From Nephromyces sp. MM_2019 (Eukaryota > Apicomplexa > Aconoidasida > Nephromycida), in assembly GCA_015657535.1 (NCBI GenBank), contig JADHZB010000086.1, positions 1 through 16,483 of the forward strand: a DNA stretch of 16,483 bases, given 5' to 3'. Made by a program: the position numbers and the translations under genes. Below, one piece after another: positions 1-8,788 of the stretch (within the stretch, counting starts at the first letter, position 1; each line of letters starts with the position of its first letter). Below the pieces are notes generated by a model. That model searched no databases, had not been told where the DNA came from, and saw nothing but the letters and a program-made list of their open reading frames with translations.

Positions 1-803
1 GGTGGGGGGTGTTGTGCATCGTGTGGCAGATGTGTGTGACAGGAGTAATTTTCTGTGTACTGGGGGGAAGAAATATATATACATACTAGGTGAGGGTTTA
101 GTGTGTGTGTGTGCATGGGGAGGTTTTGGGGGGTATACAATGCGGTTGTAAAGACCCCCCCCCACGGGTGTAATCACACTAGTGGCATCTTGTGTGTGTG
201 TATTGGCAAATCATAATGTGTGTGTGCATTGTGTAGTTCATTACCACCAGCATTGCGATGCGATATAATTGTGGTAGTGTGTGCTTCCTGGGAGGGGGTG
301 TTAAAAAATGCTTATTTCTAACCTCAAGCAATCAACAGATTCGCGGGTGTATCTGTGCATGTGTGTGTATATACTTGTGTGTGTACCTGAAATGTGTGCG
401 CGTAGTGAGTGTGTGCCATGCGCTCGCAGTGTCACCGTGCCTCAGTGAAGCTATCTAGAAGCCTGAGTGCTGTAGGATTTCTAGCGAGCACGCACATGAA
501 ATGAGCTCAATCCTCGCTTTCCGTTTTATTTACACATTCAAACTAACCTTCCACCTTTAAGCGACACGCACACTTTCCATGAAGTTGCACATTTAGAGTG
601 TGTGCTGAAGTGATGGCCTTTAAGGGATAACAACTCCTTTTTTTTGTACGGCTACAAGTGCAGACCCACACAAAGTCGCACGTAGAGTTATACACACACA
701 GATATAGCGATATCTACCCACGCACACACACGCAAGTAGCTATCCCCAGCGACACAAACACAGAGATAAACGATATGCCTTTAGATTCTCTTTAAGGGAA
801 TCC
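1..803. other. No firm gene; TG-rich spacer with one weak reading frame
   Basis: Bases 1-420 are rich in GTGTGT on the plus strand, as seen just after donors elsewhere, so they may be intron sequence of a gene entering from the left. A 28-codon frame at 418-504 (ATG CGC ... TGA) could be a last exon preceded by CGCTCGCAG, but it is too short to trust. From 640 to 760 the bias switches to CA. Nothing further is recognisable. Confidence 0.4.
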
Positions 804-1012
804 TTAAGCTATAAGACTAGAATAAGTAATCTAAAACAGAGACGGCACCCCTTTAGCTGTTGATTAGGAAGAAGATGTTTCGAGTGTATATACACCCCCC
901 TTCTTACACGCTTGTTGAATAAGAGCTTAAACGTGAGCTTTCTTGCAGTAAAGCTAACGGTATGGACGATGAATGGGGGGCGACGCCTTAGTCCGTGTGT
1001 GTGGGTGTGCAT
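804..1012 (-). CDS. Possible 3' end of an unrecognised minus-strand gene
   Basis: A minus-strand frame ends LTFKLLFNKR at 908, where a GTAAGA donor begins a 77-base intron closed by a good acceptor (CTCTGTTTTAG) at 831. The following exon, 830-804, reads ITYSSLIA then TAA, in phase. An ATG at 1012 lies in the frame but within CA repeat sequence, so it is a doubtful start; a real exon border may be near 958 or 985. The intron contains the palindrome GTGTATATACAC. No homology is recognised. The region upstream to 1488 shows no partner exon. Confidence 0.28.
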
Positions 1013-1488
1013 GTGTGTGTCAGTAGCATCATATAGATCGAGTGTTAGCTTGTGGTGATCCGCACAGCGTGCTGCTCAGCTTGTGATGATATACACGCAC
1101 ACACAGAGGGAGCGTTAGTTTTTGATGATACACAAGTTGCATAGTCGATGATAACGGCCTCAATTCATAACGCATCAACACACACATACAACCTTAGGGA
1201 AAATTTTGAAGCGATACATCCAGTGAATTCTGTAAGGTATCTTTGCTATACATACACCCTTTGTGGGTCTTTTCAAGTAGTTACAGGTGCACATACACCC
1301 CCCTCCAACAAGCTACCACGACAAGGTGAAAATCCCACCTTCCATCCCCTCACACACCATTCCCGCCCTCAACCCCACCTTCCACCCCCTCACACACACA
1401 CATCCCCCAAGGAGGATTTTGAAGGTGGTAAAGTTGATAGAAAGCAACAGAGGGTTTTCCTCAATCTACGCGGTTTGCATATAAAATC
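1013..1488. repeat. Spacer with a 40-base direct repeat
   Basis: No convincing exon on either strand. A near-identical unit beginning CCCACCTTCCA and ending CCCCTCACACAC occurs at about 1334-1359 and again at 1374-1399, 40 bases apart. TG/CA tracts flank it. It lies just downstream of the TMEM43-like stop codon, so the 3' untranslated region probably falls here; no obvious polyadenylation signal was singled out. Confidence 0.5.
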
Positions 1489-1603
1489 TCATCGCATCGG
1501 CCGATATTTTGCCGCCAAATTAGGCACAGAAGAAAACCGTTGAGTTAAACGTGAAGTACTGTAAAGCTCTTGGGGATCAGTGGTAGCTTCCAGGGCTAAA
1601 TTC
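1489..1603 (-). CDS. TMEM43-like exon 9: C-terminal tail and stop
   Basis: The exon has one base completing a split AGG codon, then 37 codons and TGA at 1491-1489. The acceptor (CCCTTTTTTTCTAG) follows a very long pyrimidine-rich stretch, the best acceptor in the gene. The tail is hydrophilic and ends AAKYRPMR; basic ends are usual in the family. The alternative last exon is 2155-2086, also phase-compatible, giving a hydrophobic 22-residue end. I prefer exon 9 for its stronger acceptor. Confidence 0.62.
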
Positions 1604-4600
1604 CTAGAAAAAAAGGGAGTTTTTTTTGACGTTTTGGAGGAGGAACATGGTGGGAGTTTGGAAAGCAGCGAAAGCTTAGAGATGGGGGGATGATTTAGCG
1701 AAAAAAAGGGGGAGGGGTGGTGGGTTGGTGATGGGTGGGTTATGGGGGGGTTGTGGGGAGGACTGGTGGTGGACGGTAGGTGGGGTGTTGTGTTAAGAGA
1801 GGAGGAGTTGGTGCTAGCTGGGGGGTTGCGCTGACGGTGGGGTTTTGCTGTTTGGTGGTAATTGGGGGGTTTCATTGAGGGTGGGGGGTGCTATTTATAG
1901 TGGGGTGTTTCCTCAAAGGAAGGGGTTCTCTTTATTACGTCTTTTTCGGTAACTACAAAGCTGCTTTTTCAGTGAGCTAGTCATAGCAGTGATGGTAATC
2001 GTAAACCCCCTCTCATCTGCTAAACTAGAGCTTATTAGGGCTATGAGAATGCTATCAAACGCGCGCACACACGCTCCTTCCAAGCTTATACTAAGTGGAA
2101 TTTGATATAAAATGGCTTTAGTATGATGATCTCGGCAATAATCATCACAGCAAGCCTTGTGGGAGGTGAAAGAAGAGCTGTGGGAAGCACAAGCATTGAC
2201 ATGATTCAACACACACACAGGAGAAAGGCGGTGGAAAAAAACAGAAAGAAACACACAGAAGCACACATACCCCCCAACATACGCACAAAAACACACAGAA
2301 ACACACCCACACCAACGTACACACTAACCTGAGGATGTAGAACATCACAGCACACAACACGGCAGATGCTGCAAGCATCAGGAGAGAGGGATAGAAGAGC
2401 CAAGGCAGCCACAAGAGGCCATCAAGCAGTAGAGTTACACCCAACGCCAGCAGTGAGCTGATCACTAGTTGAACCCAAGGGCTGCAGGTCTGCTCAAGGA
2501 AAGAGTACTAATATGATGAAGAGGTATATGTGTACGCACACACACACACTCACTGGCTTCACTAAGCAAGTTGAGTGCCTTAATAGAAGGCAAAACTCGA
2601 GTATATATTCAAGGGTTGCACCAAGCTACAGCAACCACACACACACATGCTGCAGTAGTGCACCTAGCAACCCCCCCTAACAACTCCATATCTTCACAAA
2701 ATACACCACTTCTAAGTGTGTGTGCGAAAGCATAAAAAAAATCTTTGGCTGACTTGAGTTGATGCCATTCCTGGGAAGAGAGCTAGGTTAAGTAAACCAA
2801 TCAAGCCGACTAGTCCCGCTACCTTCAGAGACCAGTTCATAGGCTTACTGCCGTCGCTCTTTGCTAGCCTCTGCTCTATTAGCTCGCTCAGTGTAACGTT
2901 ACCCTCTTGGATGATAGGCAAGAGGGTGATAGGCTGTGCATAGGGGGTGGGAGAAAGCTTGGGAGTTGCTAGAATCTTCTTATGTGTGCGTGTTTCTTTG
3001 GGTGGGGTATCGGAGGTTTCTTGTCTGTGGGAGGGCGTTCTGGGCTTGTTGGAGGCATACTAGTGTGTATGTGTGTTTTGGGGGTGTATGAGGTATACTT
3101 GTGTGCGTGCACCTTTGTACTCATTAGAAGACATGCTGTGTATGAGTGTGTGGAGATAAACACATACTCACGAGTGATGGTGTCTGTTTGGGTGGAGATA
3201 AGTAGATATTCACGATTATGTGTGCATGCATTTCGCATGGAGGTATACATTTACTTACTAGTCTGTGTGTGCCTGTGTGCTTCTATGTATAAGTATGCAT
3301 ATATTGGTTTAAGCAGTTTATCTCTTATAATAATGTAAGAAATTCATGGTACTGGCGATAATCTCTGCTCTTTAAGTTCTACAATGAAGCATATTGCCTC
3401 TAAAATATCGGATACTCTCACTATTCTCGCACATGTACCTACAACAACGCACATCAACACACATACACACACTCACACACACATCAAAAGCTCACACTCA
3501 CACACACTCACAGGCACTCACGCTCACACACACATAACAACACACGGATTGTAGTCTTACCTGCCTAAAAAAGCTTGAATTGTAGCCTTCAATGAAGGTT
3601 CCTCGACTACACGAGACTTGTACGCCTATGATGCTCGCCTGAGTAGCTTCGCTACCCCAGAAAGTTACCTTGATATCTCCAACCTAGCAGGAGTCAAAAT
3701 GTGTGTGTGCTCTTCCTTCCGTACATATCAGCATTATTATATCTAGCAAAGTGTTTGCGTGTGCACCCAAGAGTGTGTGTGCATGTACACTTCCACGTGT
3801 GTGCACCCAAGTGTGCATGAATTTATACTGTGTGTGTAGCCAAACCCACTAGAAGTTCGTTTTTTCATGTTAAACCTGTGAGGGTGTGTGTGAAGAGACT
3901 CTAGAATACAGTTTTACTCCTTCTTTTAGACACACACTCTACCTTTGGTTCTTTGGGATTCCCAGTATACAGTGCGTTATCATATACTTGTGTGTTGCCA
4001 TAGTCTACATGAAAAGGCACAGGCTCTTCTGATTGCCTATACCATCCATCGTCAATCAAACTTAGCACATGCCTCTTCTTAAACGAGAGGATTTGCTGCT
4101 TCGTTAAGGAAAAGCCTCCAGCCCTTAGGGAGGACGCAATCTGCACACACACATGGGTTGGATTGCACACATACACAGGGTACTAGTGCTTTGGCTGCAG
4201 CACACACGAACACACTGGTGCGCTAATGCTTACACACTTTGCCCAATACACAAGTCAGTGGTGCCATTTTCATAACACACATACATTGAGAGACACGCAC
4301 ACAGATTGAGAGGCGCACACAGACTAACAAGCACACACATACTAGAAGAAACCCCCACATAGCAAGAAAAGCACATAGACTAACAAACAAATTGACTAAC
4401 GAACACACACAGACGAAAAAACACGCCGAATAACTACCACACACACACACACTAACAAACACACATAGACTAGCAATCACACAGACGGAGATGTCAAAGC
4501 TCTTAGAAAGTTGGGGTGTATGTAAACACAATATCAGGGATTTTCGCCTAGAAAAAAAGCCTTTTTCCCGCTCCTAAAGCTTTTTTCTCGCTGTTTCTGG

Positions 4601-6100
4601 CCGAGGCACTTCTTTTAAAAACGCTCCCTGCCATAGGAAAGCATACACACACATAGAAATCTCTCTGAGCAATACTAAACACTAACATGCCTGCCTCTAC
4701 CAGCAACATATGGGAAGAAGTTAGGGTTTTCTTCCTTCAAATCAAATTCGCTAGGGTTATCATCGCATTTTGAAGTTGCGAGAGCAACCTGAAGTATAAG
4801 AGGAACAAGTATTGACACACAAAGAAACACTGAAGAATCTGAGGAAAAATCAAACTTAGAACGGAGAAATCACTCAAAAATAGCTGTTTCCTACTTAGAA
4901 GAAGATGATGAAAATATAAAGAGGAGGAAAGCAAAGAAAATGGCAGTATAACAGAGAAAAAGGCAGCAAAACAACAAAATAGCAAAAAAAGGTGAAAAAA
5001 AATAAAAAGATGAGGAAGAAGGATAAAGTAGCGGAAAGTGCAGAAAATCAAAAATCGCTAACCAGCAAAGCAAATACTCAAGAAATCCGCTGAAATTACA
5101 TTTTTAAAGAGAATTCACAAAAAAAGAAAGTAAAACAGAGAAAATCAACTGATGAAACCCCAATGAGTTTGTGTGTGTGTGCTATTATAGGTGAGGATAT
5201 ATTCGTCCATGTGTGTGTGTTGGTGAGGTTTAACTTATATATGTGCGTGTGCACGTGCGTTAGTCTTTACGTAAGTGTAAAGCGCTTTAGGTTGAAAGTA
5301 CGATAGGTGTGTGCAAGTTTGAAAGCACTGCTTTATCGAAGATAATGAGCTTTTCAGATTGAGAAGCACTCAAAAAAATGCAAAACTTCTAGTAAGATAA
5401 ACGGGTGAGATTAGTGGAATTTTCCGCTACTTCTCGCTCGCAAAGACAAGCAGAATAAACACAGCTTTTACACACACAAACCAAATAAACAGCATTTTCA
5501 CACACACAGCGAAAAAACGCAATTCTTAACACGCACACTAAATAAACACAGCTTTTAAATAACCCTATACCTAAAAAGCACACTTCTTACACACATAAAA
5601 ACCAAAAAAGCCACTTCTCATACACACTACACACATTTACCACACACACACCACGCATCCGCCATACACACACACTTACTGGGTAGTTTACGAATTCTCG
5701 CATAGACACGGGCCCTAGCAAACCAATGCGTGAGACATGCTGAAACATCTCAACATCAACATCAAGGAAGATGCCTCTATAGTATGGAAGGTTAGAGGCA
5801 AAGGCAGAAGGAGGGTAGAAGTTGAGGGTATCGTTTAGGGGGCAACTCTGAGCAAAAGTACAAAGAGAGTGTGTGTGTGTGTGTGTGTGTGTGTGAGAGG
5901 GGGATAGTGGGAGGGGAGACAGAGTTGAGAGAGAGTTCAGACAGAGGCTCATAAACAGATATACACTCGCATGCAACTGCACACATATGCAAGAAAGAAA
6001 AACCCCCACGCACACACACACAAATACATGCACCACGCACAAACACATGCACACACAACACGCACGTTAGTCACCATTGATACAGTTAAATGCACCACAA

Positions 6101-6131
<31 letters not shown>

Positions 6132-7200
6132 CACACACATACGATGGACACTCTTTATGCACATTCACTTACCACATACGCACATGATGGACACAATCCA
6201 TACACATATATACCCAAAACACACAAAAGTCCTCCGCAACCTCTTAAAAATACGCATCCCCCTACACACCCTCTAACACTACCCCAAACCCCCTACATCC
6301 CCCACACACACCCTCATATGCATAAAGCTTAGGTAGGGTACTACACACATGGAAAGCTTACTATATATACTATCCGGCTGTTGAGAGCCTCTGTTGGTGT
6401 GCATGAAGCCTGAAGAGGAAACAACGAAGATTGCGCGTGCGAATATATCAAGTGGTCTATCAAGCTCAGTATAGTCTTGTGTGCGTAGCTAATTCAATGA
6501 ACTATACTGTTAAGACTGAGGCTACTATGGGTTTTGTGTACGGAATAATGAGTAATCTGTACGAGCAAAGACATAAGAGTCTTGTATATTTGAGTTCAAA
6601 TCTGAATGTGAAGAGTAGAGCTTGAAAAATATATGTGTGTGTTCGAACCTCAATGACAAGAGGAGAGCTTGGAAAGCATGTGTGTGTGTGTGCAACTGTT
6701 TTAGAACCTCGTCGTAAAGTTTACCGCAAAATTTCCTAGCAAGCGAGGTATCCATTACAGTAAATATTGACTACTGTATGTTATCAATTTGACGCACACA
6801 AACACAGCTGTGTGCTTTCCTTCTGTATGGGGCACTCTATCACACTATATTGGCGATTGTGACAGAAGTCTATACGTCTATGTCTCCAGCTTCAGATACT
6901 GTATGACTTTAGTGTTCAAGACTACACGTACACACACAAATGCACGCACCCACACACACACAACAACACACACACCTCCCCATACACGCATGAACAGCCA
7001 CAGAGAGATGTGCACACGCACACACACACACACTAAACCTGGATTACATCCTTCATAAAGGGTCTGTAGTTTAGGCGAGTTATAGATTGACGAATCTCAT
7101 TGAAGAAGCTTCCGATGAAGAGGAAGAAGCCCACCACATAGAATATCAATAAGAAGGCTTTCCTAGCAAAGCAAGTATCTGGTATCTCATACGATTCCAT
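1489..7200 (-). CDS. TMEM43 (LUMA)-like multi-pass membrane protein, nine exons
   Basis: The exons, in transcript order, are 7200-7039, 6409-6362, 5847-5680, 4788-4687, 4140-3943, 3683-3561, 2933-2754, 2489-2329 and 1603-1489. All phases agree and the product is about 418 residues, against 400 in human TMEM43. Membrane segments lie near residues 15-33, 304-320, 335-357 and 358-380: one at the N-terminus and three at the C-terminus, as in the family, with a large loop between. Conserved blocks in order are FFNEIR after the first helix (family NEGRA), RIVYI (GRLVHI), DVEMFQHV at 101-108 (HVEMYQW), NPKEPK then VGDIKVTF at 221-234 (NPKYPEVGDLRVSF) and NWSLKVAGL before the second helix (KTWGLRAAG). 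Known members sit in the ER and inner nuclear membrane and bind lamins or emerin; here the role is inferred only. Weak points are the GTCAGC donor of intron 7 and the choice of last exon. I know the family from memory and no search was run. Confidence 0.85.
1660..1895 (+). repeat. G-rich tract within intron 8 (C-rich on the transcript strand)
   Basis: The plus strand is mainly G and T with many GGGG runs for about 230 bases (for example GGTGGGTTATGGGGGGGTTG). In the minus-strand transcript this is a C-rich, pyrimidine-biased stretch leading into the exon 9 acceptor at 1604. It could form G-quadruplexes on the plus strand. The frame that runs through it is low-complexity and is not a gene. Confidence 0.7.
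2329..2489 (-). CDS. TMEM43-like exon 8: third and fourth membrane segments
   Basis: The exon has 53 codons plus two bases. The acceptor is TCCTTGAGCAG and the donor is GTTAGTGTGTACG. It contains two adjacent hydrophobic stretches split by LPWLFYPS, aligning with GWLFYRPLW near the end of TMEM43. Joined to exon 7, the distance from LNL to LFY is 46 residues against 49 in human. Confidence 0.8.
2754..2933 (-). CDS. TMEM43-like exon 7: second membrane segment
   Basis: The exon is 60 codons, phase 0 at both ends. ITLLPIIQEGNVTLSELIE matches the GDTLLLLHHGDFSAEEVF region, then NWSLKVAGLVGL matches KTWGLRAAGWMAM, followed by a helix ending LNLALFPG. The frame hits a stop about 15 codons further on, so a donor is needed before it. 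The best phase-0 choice is GTCAGC at 2753, a weak site. A good GTGAGT donor at about 2553 could mark an extra small exon. Confidence 0.75.
3561..3683 (-). CDS. TMEM43-like exon 6
   Basis: The exon is 41 codons, phase 0 at both ends. The acceptor is CTCCTGCTAG and the donor is GTAAGAC. It opens with VGDIKVTFWG, almost the family block EVGDLRVSFSYAG, directly continuing the NPKEPK end of exon 5. This junction is strong evidence that the two exons belong together. Confidence 0.84.
3943..4140 (-). CDS. TMEM43-like exon 5
   Basis: The exon is 66 codons, phase 0 at both ends. The acceptor is GTGTGTGCAG and the donor is GTAGAGTGTGTG. LRAGGFSLTKQQI aligns with IGRFFLSSGLID, and LYTGNPKEPK with FYHSENPKYPE of human TMEM43. 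It lies in the large luminal loop. Confidence 0.82.
4270..4490 (+). repeat. Degenerate CA minisatellite in intron 4
   Basis: Variants of a unit around CACACAGACTAACAAACA recur irregularly about every 20-40 bases. On the minus (transcript) strand it reads as TG-rich sequence of intron 4, roughly midway between exons 4 and 5. No coding signal. Confidence 0.6.
4687..4788 (-). CDS. TMEM43-like exon 4
   Basis: The exon is 34 codons, phase 0 at both ends. It follows a pyrimidine-rich intron end (about 4790-5040) with acceptor ATACTTCAG, and ends at donor GTTAGT. NPSEFDLKEENPNF aligns with the family segment SKNFDREIGHKNPS. The Trp usually found about 12 residues upstream is absent, so a very short exon may be missed within intron 3. 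The length across the junction (43 versus 48 residues) does not require one. Confidence 0.7.
5455..5640 (+). repeat. Degenerate AAATAAACA/CACACAC repeat in intron 3
   Basis: Units around AATAAACACAGCTTTT appear near 5454, 5483 and 5541 with CACACAC linkers. They lie just downstream of the exon 3 donor in transcript orientation, so the intron begins with a TG tract followed by imperfect tandem units. Confidence 0.55.
5680..5847 (-). CDS. TMEM43-like exon 3, with the DVEMFQHV block
   Basis: The exon is 56 codons, phase 0 at both ends. The acceptor is TTTTGCTCAG and the donor is GTAAGTGTGTGTG. Residues GIFLDVDVEMFQHV match the VKLRRHVEMYQW core of the family, the clearest single homology block of the gene. 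A (GT)13 run on the plus strand begins 22 bases upstream of the acceptor. Confidence 0.82.
5869..5895 (+). repeat. (GT)13 microsatellite beside the exon 3 acceptor
   Basis: A pure GT run. In the transcript it reads as (CA)13 and is followed within 22 bases by the exon 3 acceptor. It is the longest clean dinucleotide run in the window and probably length-variable. Confidence 0.9.
6099..6139 (+). repeat. A19 run joined to an (AC)11 microsatellite in intron 2
   Basis: Nineteen A residues (6099-6117) run directly into AC repeats to 6139. In the transcript this is a GT repeat followed by a T run. An A run followed by a dinucleotide repeat can mark an old retroposed tail, but no element body or target duplication is visible, so simple slippage is the better explanation. 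Confidence 0.85.
6362..6409 (-). CDS. TMEM43-like exon 2
   Basis: The exon is 16 codons (48 bases), phase 0 at both ends. The acceptor is strong (TTTCCTCTTCAG) and the donor is GTAAGC. It ends NSRIVYI, aligning with GRLVHI of TMEM43. Without it the conserved strand would be missing and the protein would be shorter than its family. Confidence 0.75.
6590..6691 (+). repeat. Two-copy imperfect tandem repeat (about 51 bases) in intron 1
   Basis: The first copy, from 6590, starts TTGAGTTCAAATCTGAATGTG and contains AGAGCTTG followed by a TG run. The second, from 6641, starts GTTCGAACCTCAATGAC, with the same AGAGCTTGGAAA core and TG run. Both copies lie in the intron between exons 1 and 2. Confidence 0.6.
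7039..7200 (-). CDS. TMEM43-like exon 1: start codon and first membrane segment
   Basis: This exon holds 54 codons from the ATG at 7200-7198. A short polar N-terminus is followed by a hydrophobic stretch (residues 15-33), then FFNEIRQ, which matches the NEGRA position of the family. It ends CAG before the donor GTTTAGTGTGTG, phase 0. An upstream acceptor at about 7226 could extend the frame, so the true start could lie further upstream. The codons between that acceptor and the ATG also read openly. Confidence 0.8.
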
Positions 7201-7211
7201 TGCCTCTGACT

Positions 7212-7319
7212 CGAGAGGGAGACCAGCTGTGTACGTACACACACACAAGTTGATGTGATTTTTTACCACTTGAGAGGGAGATCAGCTGTGTACGTACACA
7301 CGTGCGAATTGATGTCATT
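7212..7319. repeat. Tandem duplication upstream of the TMEM43-like start
   Basis: Two units (7212-7260 and 7271-7319, period 59) share GAGAGGGAGA(C/T)CAGCTG, then TGTACGTACACAC and TTGATGT(G/C)ATT. On the minus strand each copy contains a potential acceptor ending ACACAG followed by CTG(G/A)TCTCCCTCTC. The inner copy is just upstream of the ATG at 7200. It could be a duplicated 5' untranslated exon, or a duplicated intron end. Confidence 0.8.
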
Positions 7320-8146
7320 CCATATAAGATGCACGGAGAATACTCTAATGAGTTAGGAAGGATGAACTTCAAAAGAAACGAACGAAAAAATTTCGCACAC
7401 AAAGTCTGTGCAGAGGATTTCAGAGAGTGCTGCTCACACATGCACACAACAAAGCATTACAGCCACGAATGTTAGAATACACTTCAAGCCTATTCTGATC
7501 TCACCGTGGCGCTGGCTCATCTCCATCGCTCATTCACTTTGTCTGGCATTGCATTAAACCTATAAGAAGAAGAGATTTGACGTTTTTCAAGGGAGGAAAA
7601 AGAGTTTCTGGGGTGTACGTACACCCCAAAGTTGCTCAGTAAAAACTCGAATATCCTCTGAAACTTCATCAAATCCTAATGATTTGAGAGAACTATGAGA
7701 TATTAAGAGAGCATACACACACACAGCCTGATGCTAAAAAAGGTACGAGCACAGGGTATGGTAGTATAAGACTGCTGTGCATACGATATTTCCCGGTTTG
7801 TCATGCGCGTATGTATCTATCAAGGTCGAGCTTTGGGGGGATTCTGATGCAGTCATAACCTAGAATTTACATGGATGCTCATTTTTCCACCTTGTTTGCG
7901 ACTAAATGTGTGTGTGGGTTCATGTGCATATGTGTGTGTGCGAGCTTTTTAATGCTTTTGCAAGTGCTTAAGCGTGTGAGTTTTATTTAGTGTGTGCATG
8001 CTCACGTATATATGTGTGTGTGAACTCTTTTGTGTCTGCAGATCCCGTATATATGCGTGTGCGAACACTTTCTGAAGCTTTCTGTATGAAGGCTGTTCTG
8101 CGTTATTCGGCTCATAGTATGGCCATATAGTGTGCATACACTAAAG
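7320..8146. other. Upstream spacer between divergent genes; promoters expected here
   Basis: The TMEM43-like gene starts leftward at 7200 and the next candidate rightward at 8147, so this probably holds their promoters. It has a perfect 18-base palindrome at 7610-7627 and TG-rich plus-strand sequence from 7905. A plus-strand frame at about 7464-7550, with PILISPWRW, and short frames near 8040-8130 read openly but have no clear splice partners. No promoter motif can be defended. Confidence 0.4.
7610..7627. repeat. Perfect 18-base palindrome GGGGTGTACGTACACCCC
   Basis: It sits alone in the presumed promoter region between the leftward TMEM43-like gene and the rightward small gene. It shares the GTGTACGTACAC core with sites at 7229, 7288 and 13031. 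Confidence 0.9.
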
Positions 8147-8788
8147 ATGCACTACAAACACCAATTGAAGGTATTGTTAGGACTGGCGTAATAAAGGAGC
8201 ACACATACAGTAATACGCTGTACATGCTTTTTTCTTATGTGTGTACGCATTTATGTGTGTTTGTGTGTTTACACGTGTGGGTGCGTGTTTGCGTATGTAC
8301 ACATGTGTGTGCATATATGTGTATACGTGTTTGTGTGTGTACACACATGCGTGTATGTTCGTGTGTGTGAATTTTCCATTGATATAGTAGAGTAGCTGCA
8401 TTTCAGGGTGCATATTGGTCTATTCCCTCCATTAAGAGGCTGCTCACCCGTTATCGCTGCTTTAATGAAGTGCTTCATAAGAAGGAAGCGTGTGCGGGAG
8501 ACTTAAGCCTGTATGAAGCAGAAAATGAAGGTATTAGATAAACTCTCTAAATTCTGTGGAGGGTATTTTATATTTCTGCACACAATGAACGAGGTATGTG
8601 TGTTCTTGGGAGTGTGTTGCTCCGTGTGTATGTGTGTGTACTTGGGAGTGTGTGGGCTTGTGTGGTGGCATTGCGTTAATTCGCCTGCGTGTGTGTGCTT
8701 GGGAGCATGTTGACTCGTATGTGCACCGGTAGCACAGATCGACTGTGCCTCCAAAGCACTTCTTCAGTGTACGCAGGAGGCGCACTAA
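8147..8788 (+). CDS. Candidate small Cys-containing protein, four exons (hinge-subunit-like?)
   Basis: The proposed exons are 8147-8170, 8407-8530, 8562-8593 and 8738-8788, giving about 76 residues with phases that agree. The 8407-8530 exon is best supported: acceptor GCATTTCAG, 41 open codons with WSIPSIKRLL and C-x10-C, and donor GTATTAG. The next exon reads YFIFLHTMNE and ends at a GTATGTGTG donor. The last ends ASKALLQCTQEAH then TAA. Length, paired Cys and an FxFLH...C...K.L pattern resemble the complex III hinge protein (UQCRH/Qcr6), but one expected Cys is missing and spacings differ. The middle intron would be only 31 bases, and the opposite strand also reads openly in places. The name is a guess. 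Confidence 0.3.
8605..8712 (+). repeat. Three CTTGGGAG(T/C)(G/A)TGT repeats in a TG-rich intron
   Basis: Copies start at 8605, 8641 and 8698, each followed by GTGTGTTG-like sequence. They fill the proposed last intron of the small plus-strand gene. Confidence 0.65.

Noticed and set aside
2086..2155. Alternative last exon of the TMEM43-like gene giving a hydrophobic end
   Set aside because: It is phase-compatible, but its acceptor is weaker than that at 1604 and the membrane segments are already complete in exon 8. It may still be a rare isoform.
4737..5073. Phe/Leu-rich minus-strand frames resembling membrane proteins
   Set aside because: They are the T-rich pyrimidine tract of intron 3 leading to the exon 4 acceptor; the hydrophobic look comes from TTT and CTT codons.
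5080..5215. Missing TMEM43 exon reading MDEYILTYN with a downstream Trp
   Set aside because: No usable donor or acceptor in phase; the protein length is already right without it.
6099..6139. Poly(A) tail of a retrotransposon insertion
   Set aside because: No element body or flanking target duplication is visible, and the A run merges into a simple AC repeat.
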